Source of the DNA: Pseudomonadota bacterium | GTDB taxonomy: Bacteria; Pseudomonadota; Gammaproteobacteria; Steroidobacterales; Steroidobacteraceae | Length of the DNA: 8,188 bases | NCBI GenBank assembly: GCA_021850555.1 | Contig: JAJZLX010000461.1 | Coordinates: forward strand, 1-8,188 | Direction: 5' to 3' | The notes under the pieces: generated by a model | What the model was told of the DNA's origin: nothing | The model's input: the letters and a program-made list of their open reading frames with translations, nothing else | The model's database searches: none | Position numbers and translations under genes: made by a program | Shown here: piece by piece, positions 6,326 to 8,188 of the stretch | Layout: each line of letters begins with the position of its first letter | Numbering within the stretch: the first letter of the stretch is position 1

Positions 6326-7416
6326 CCTACCGCGGGACAAAAGGTCCGCGCATCCTGCAGCTCACCGTCATGGCGCTGGTGGCGGTGTGCACCGTGCAGG
6401 TCGGCTGGTGGCTGTACGACCAGCATCGCTACGCCGTGGAGAAGGTGCGCGAGCTGCAGGCGCAGTATGCGCAGCAGGCCGCTGCGGCCAACGCCCTGTT
6501 GGCCGCCGGCATGCCGGCGGCCAAGGTGCTCAAGCTGCTTCCGGACGTGGTGCTCGAGCGGGGGCGGGCCGAGGTCGCACCCGGTGCCGAGCGGAGCCTG
6601 CTGGCGGAAGAGCACGTGCGCATCGTCCAGTACGCCTGGGAGGGCGGGTTCTTTCTGCTCGCCCTCGTCGCCTGCCTCGTGGTCATTGCGCGCGCACTGC
6701 GCGCCGAGGCGCTGGTGATGCTGGAGCAGGACAACTTCCTGCAACTCGTCTCGCATCAGTTCAAGACCCCGCTCGCGAGCCTGCAGCTCTCGCTCGAGAC
6801 GATGGCGCTGCGGCCCCTGTCGGCCGAGCAGTCCCGGGTGCTCACCGAGCGGATGCTCTCCGATCTCTCGCGCATGGAGGGCATGGTGAGCCGTATCCTC
6901 GAGAGCGCGCGACTCGAGCGCGGCCGCGTCGAGCTCAGGCACGAGCCGGTCGAGCTCGGCGGCGCCGTGAGAAGGGTCGCGGCTCAGATGGAGGAACGCG
7001 CCCGGGAGGAGCACATCAGCCTCAGCACCGACATCGAAGCCGGCCTGGTGGTGCTCGCAGACCCACTGGCCCTCGATGTCATTCTGCGCAATCTCCTGGA
7101 GAACGCCCTGGCCGCGGTCTCCCCGGTCGGAGGCGGCAGCATCGTGCTCAGCGCACGGCGCGCGGGCTCCGAGGTGGAGTTGACGGTGCGAGATAGCGGC
7201 ATAGGCTTCCGACCGGCCGACGGCGCACGGCTGTTCGAGAAATTCACCCGGCTGCACCCCGGCGGCGGCAGCTACCACGGGACAGGCCTGGGGCTGTACA
7301 TCGTACGGCGGCTGATGCTGCTGATGAACGGGCGGGTCAGCGCTTACAGCGAAGGGGCGGGACAGGGCTCGCGCTTCGTGCTGGCCTGGCCGGCCGCAGT
7401 GGGGGAACACGCGTGA
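6322..7416 (+). CDS. Membrane sensor histidine kinase (HisKA-HATPase_c) inside the heme operon
   Basis: 364 residues. Two membrane helices (about 12-32 and 108-126) bracket a ~75-residue segment predicted to be periplasmic, largely helical and cysteine-free. No HAMP domain is obvious: about 10 residues separate the second helix from the kinase core. The HisKA motif is LVSHQFKTPL with phosphoacceptor His145; the residue after His is Gln rather than the usual Glu. HATPase_c has N-box LRNLLENAL (Asn261), G1 DSGIGF (291-296), F-box LFEKFTR (304-310) and G2 GTGLGLYIV (320-328). The start overlaps the hemL stop by 4 bases and has no Shine-Dalgarno of its own, so translation probably depends on hemL. 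Its stop overlaps the regulator's GTG. It presumably phosphorylates that regulator. The signal is unknown; operon context suggests something tied to tetrapyrrole demand. Confidence 0.93.
   Translation: MTYRGTKGPRILQLTVMALVAVCTVQVGWWLYDQHRYAVEKVRELQAQYAQQAAAANALLAAGMPAAKVLKLLPDVVLERGRAEVAPGAERSLLAEEHVRIVQYAWEGGFFLLALVACLVVIARALRAEALVMLEQDNFLQLVSHQFKTPLASLQLSLETMALRPLSAEQSRVLTERMLSDLSRMEGMVSRILESARLERGRVELRHEPVELGGAVRRVAAQMEERAREEHISLSTDIEAGLVVLADPLALDVILRNLLENALAAVSPVGGGSIVLSARRAGSEVELTVRDSGIGFRPADGARLFEKFTRLHPGGGSYHGTGLGLYIVRRLMLLMNGRVSAYSEGAGQGSRFVLAWPAAVGEHA
7401..7406 (+). promoter_or_regulatory. Ribosome binding site supporting the GTG start of the OmpR-type regulator
   Basis: GGGGGA sits six bases before GTG 7413, inside the 3' end of the kinase gene. 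Together with the GTGA stop/start overlap it makes GTG the likely start; no ATG is available nearby in this frame. Confidence 0.6.
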
Positions 7417-8138
7417 GCGTCACTGCGCAAGACACGCGCCGCATCCTCGTGGTCGAGGACGATCCGCACCTCTCGGCCGGTGTGGTCGAGAATCTGCGCG
7501 CGGAAGGGTACGAAGTGCACGCCGTCGGGGATGGCCGTCGCGCGCTCGAGTCGCTCAGCGGCCAGGCCTACGGGCTCGTGCTGCTCGATGTGATGCTGCC
7601 GGAGCTCGACGGTTTCACCGTCTGCCGCACCCTGCGCGAACAGGGCAACAACACTCCGGTGCTCTTCCTCACCGCGCGCGGCGACCCGGCGGACCGGGTG
7701 CGGGGCCTGGAGGCCGGCGGCGATGACTACCTGCCCAAGCCCTTCCACCTCAAGGAGCTGCTGCTGCGCGTGCGCGCCATCCTGCGCCGCTGGGACTGGT
7801 ATCAGAGTGCCTCGGCGAACACCGGGCCGCTGCGCTTCGGCGGCAACGAAGTGGACTTTCGCGCCTTCCGGGCGCGGGCCTGGAACGGCCTCACTCAGGA
7901 GCTCACGGAGAAAGAGGCCATGATCCTGAAGGTGCTGGCCGAGCATCCCGGGGAGATCGTCTCGCGCGAGGACCTGCTCGAGCGCGTCTGGGGCTATGAC
8001 GTGTTTCCCTCCACGCGCACCGTGGACAACTTCATCTTGCGGCTGCGCCGCCGCTTTGAGCGCGATCCAGCCAACCCGAGGCATTTCATCACCGTCTGGG
8101 GCGTGGGCTACCGGTTCGTGACCGAGGGCGAGCCATGA
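7413..8138 (+). CDS. OmpR/PhoB-family response regulator inside the heme operon
   Basis: 241 residues, typical for the family. The receiver (about 10-125) shows Glu15/Asp16/Asp17, phosphoacceptor Asp59 in VLLDVMLPELDGF, Thr87 in FLTARGD and Lys109 in YLPKPF. The winged-helix domain (about 137-236) contains LTEKEAMILKVLAEHPGEIV, the recognition-helix region TRTVDNFILRLRRRF (201-215) and the wing VWGVGYRFV. It starts at GTG, overlapping the kinase stop by 4 bases (GTGA), and its TGA overlaps the hemC ATG (ATGA). A complete receiver and DNA-binding domain imply a functional transcription regulator paired with the kinase before it. Embedding between hemL and hemC makes the operon itself, or other heme genes, the first candidate targets; this is inference. 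Confidence 0.95.
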   Translation: MSVTAQDTRRILVVEDDPHLSAGVVENLRAEGYEVHAVGDGRRALESLSGQAYGLVLLDVMLPELDGFTVCRTLREQGNNTPVLFLTARGDPADRVRGLEAGGDDYLPKPFHLKELLLRVRAILRRWDWYQSASANTGPLRFGGNEVDFRAFRARAWNGLTQELTEKEAMILKVLAEHPGEIVSREDLLERVWGYDVFPSTRTVDNFILRLRRRFERDPANPRHFITVWGVGYRFVTEGEP

Positions 8139-8188
8139 GCGCGCCGCTGCGCATCGGGACGCGCGCCTCGGCGCTCGCTCTCTGGCAG
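8135..8188 (+). CDS. hemC: Hydroxymethylbilane synthase (porphobilinogen deaminase), N-terminal fragment cut by window end
   Basis: Only the first 18 codons are present: MSAPLRIGTRASALALWQ. This matches the characteristic HemC N-terminus (LRIgTRxSxLALWQ), which lies next to the substrate/cofactor-binding region. The enzyme joins four porphobilinogens into hydroxymethylbilane. A ribosome site GAGGG (8124-8128) lies six bases upstream, and the ATG overlaps the regulator stop by 4 bases. The rest of the gene, and possibly hemD or hemB, should follow to the right. Confidence 0.9.
   Translation, partial: MSAPLRIGTRASALALWQ

Overview
The window is GC-rich throughout (clearly above 60% by eye) apart from a short AT-rich patch near 430-460. 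A beta/gamma-type tRNA-Phe, C5-pathway heme genes and GC-biased codon use point to a high-GC proteobacterium, probably beta- or gammaproteobacterial. I cannot place it more closely from sequence alone.

Left edge (1-585): the C-terminal half of a tyrosine recombinase reads rightward and stops five bases short of the 3' end of a minus-strand tRNA-Phe(GAA). This is the usual junction between an integrated element and its tRNA target, so an element probably extends off the left edge, and chromosome begins with the tRNA. The tRNA has a recognisable promoter with a GC-rich discriminator. About 490 bases without a supportable gene follow.

Middle (1080-3549): a soluble GAF-GAF-HisKA_3-HATPase histidine kinase is followed 10 bases later by a NarL/FixJ-type response regulator. 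Together they form a complete cytoplasmic two-component system.

Right (3697-8188): a heme (tetrapyrrole) operon with five genes on the + strand. It holds a divergent glutamyl-tRNA reductase (hemA-like), glutamate-1-semialdehyde aminotransferase (hemL), a membrane HisKA histidine kinase, an OmpR-type response regulator, and the first 18 codons of hydroxymethylbilane synthase (hemC). The hemL/kinase, kinase/regulator and regulator/hemC junctions are all 4-base overlaps (ATGA, GTGA, ATGA), so the second two-component system is embedded in the heme operon and probably translationally coupled to it.

HemA and HemL make 5-aminolevulinate from glutamyl-tRNA, and HemC makes the linear tetrapyrrole later in the same pathway. 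The most notable points are the two unrelated two-component systems flanking and interrupting heme genes, and a HemA that keeps its catalytic Cys/His but has a degenerate nucleotide-binding glycine loop. My reading, which is inference, is a dedicated, signal-responsive tetrapyrrole module, possibly a paralogous set next to a housekeeping hemA elsewhere.
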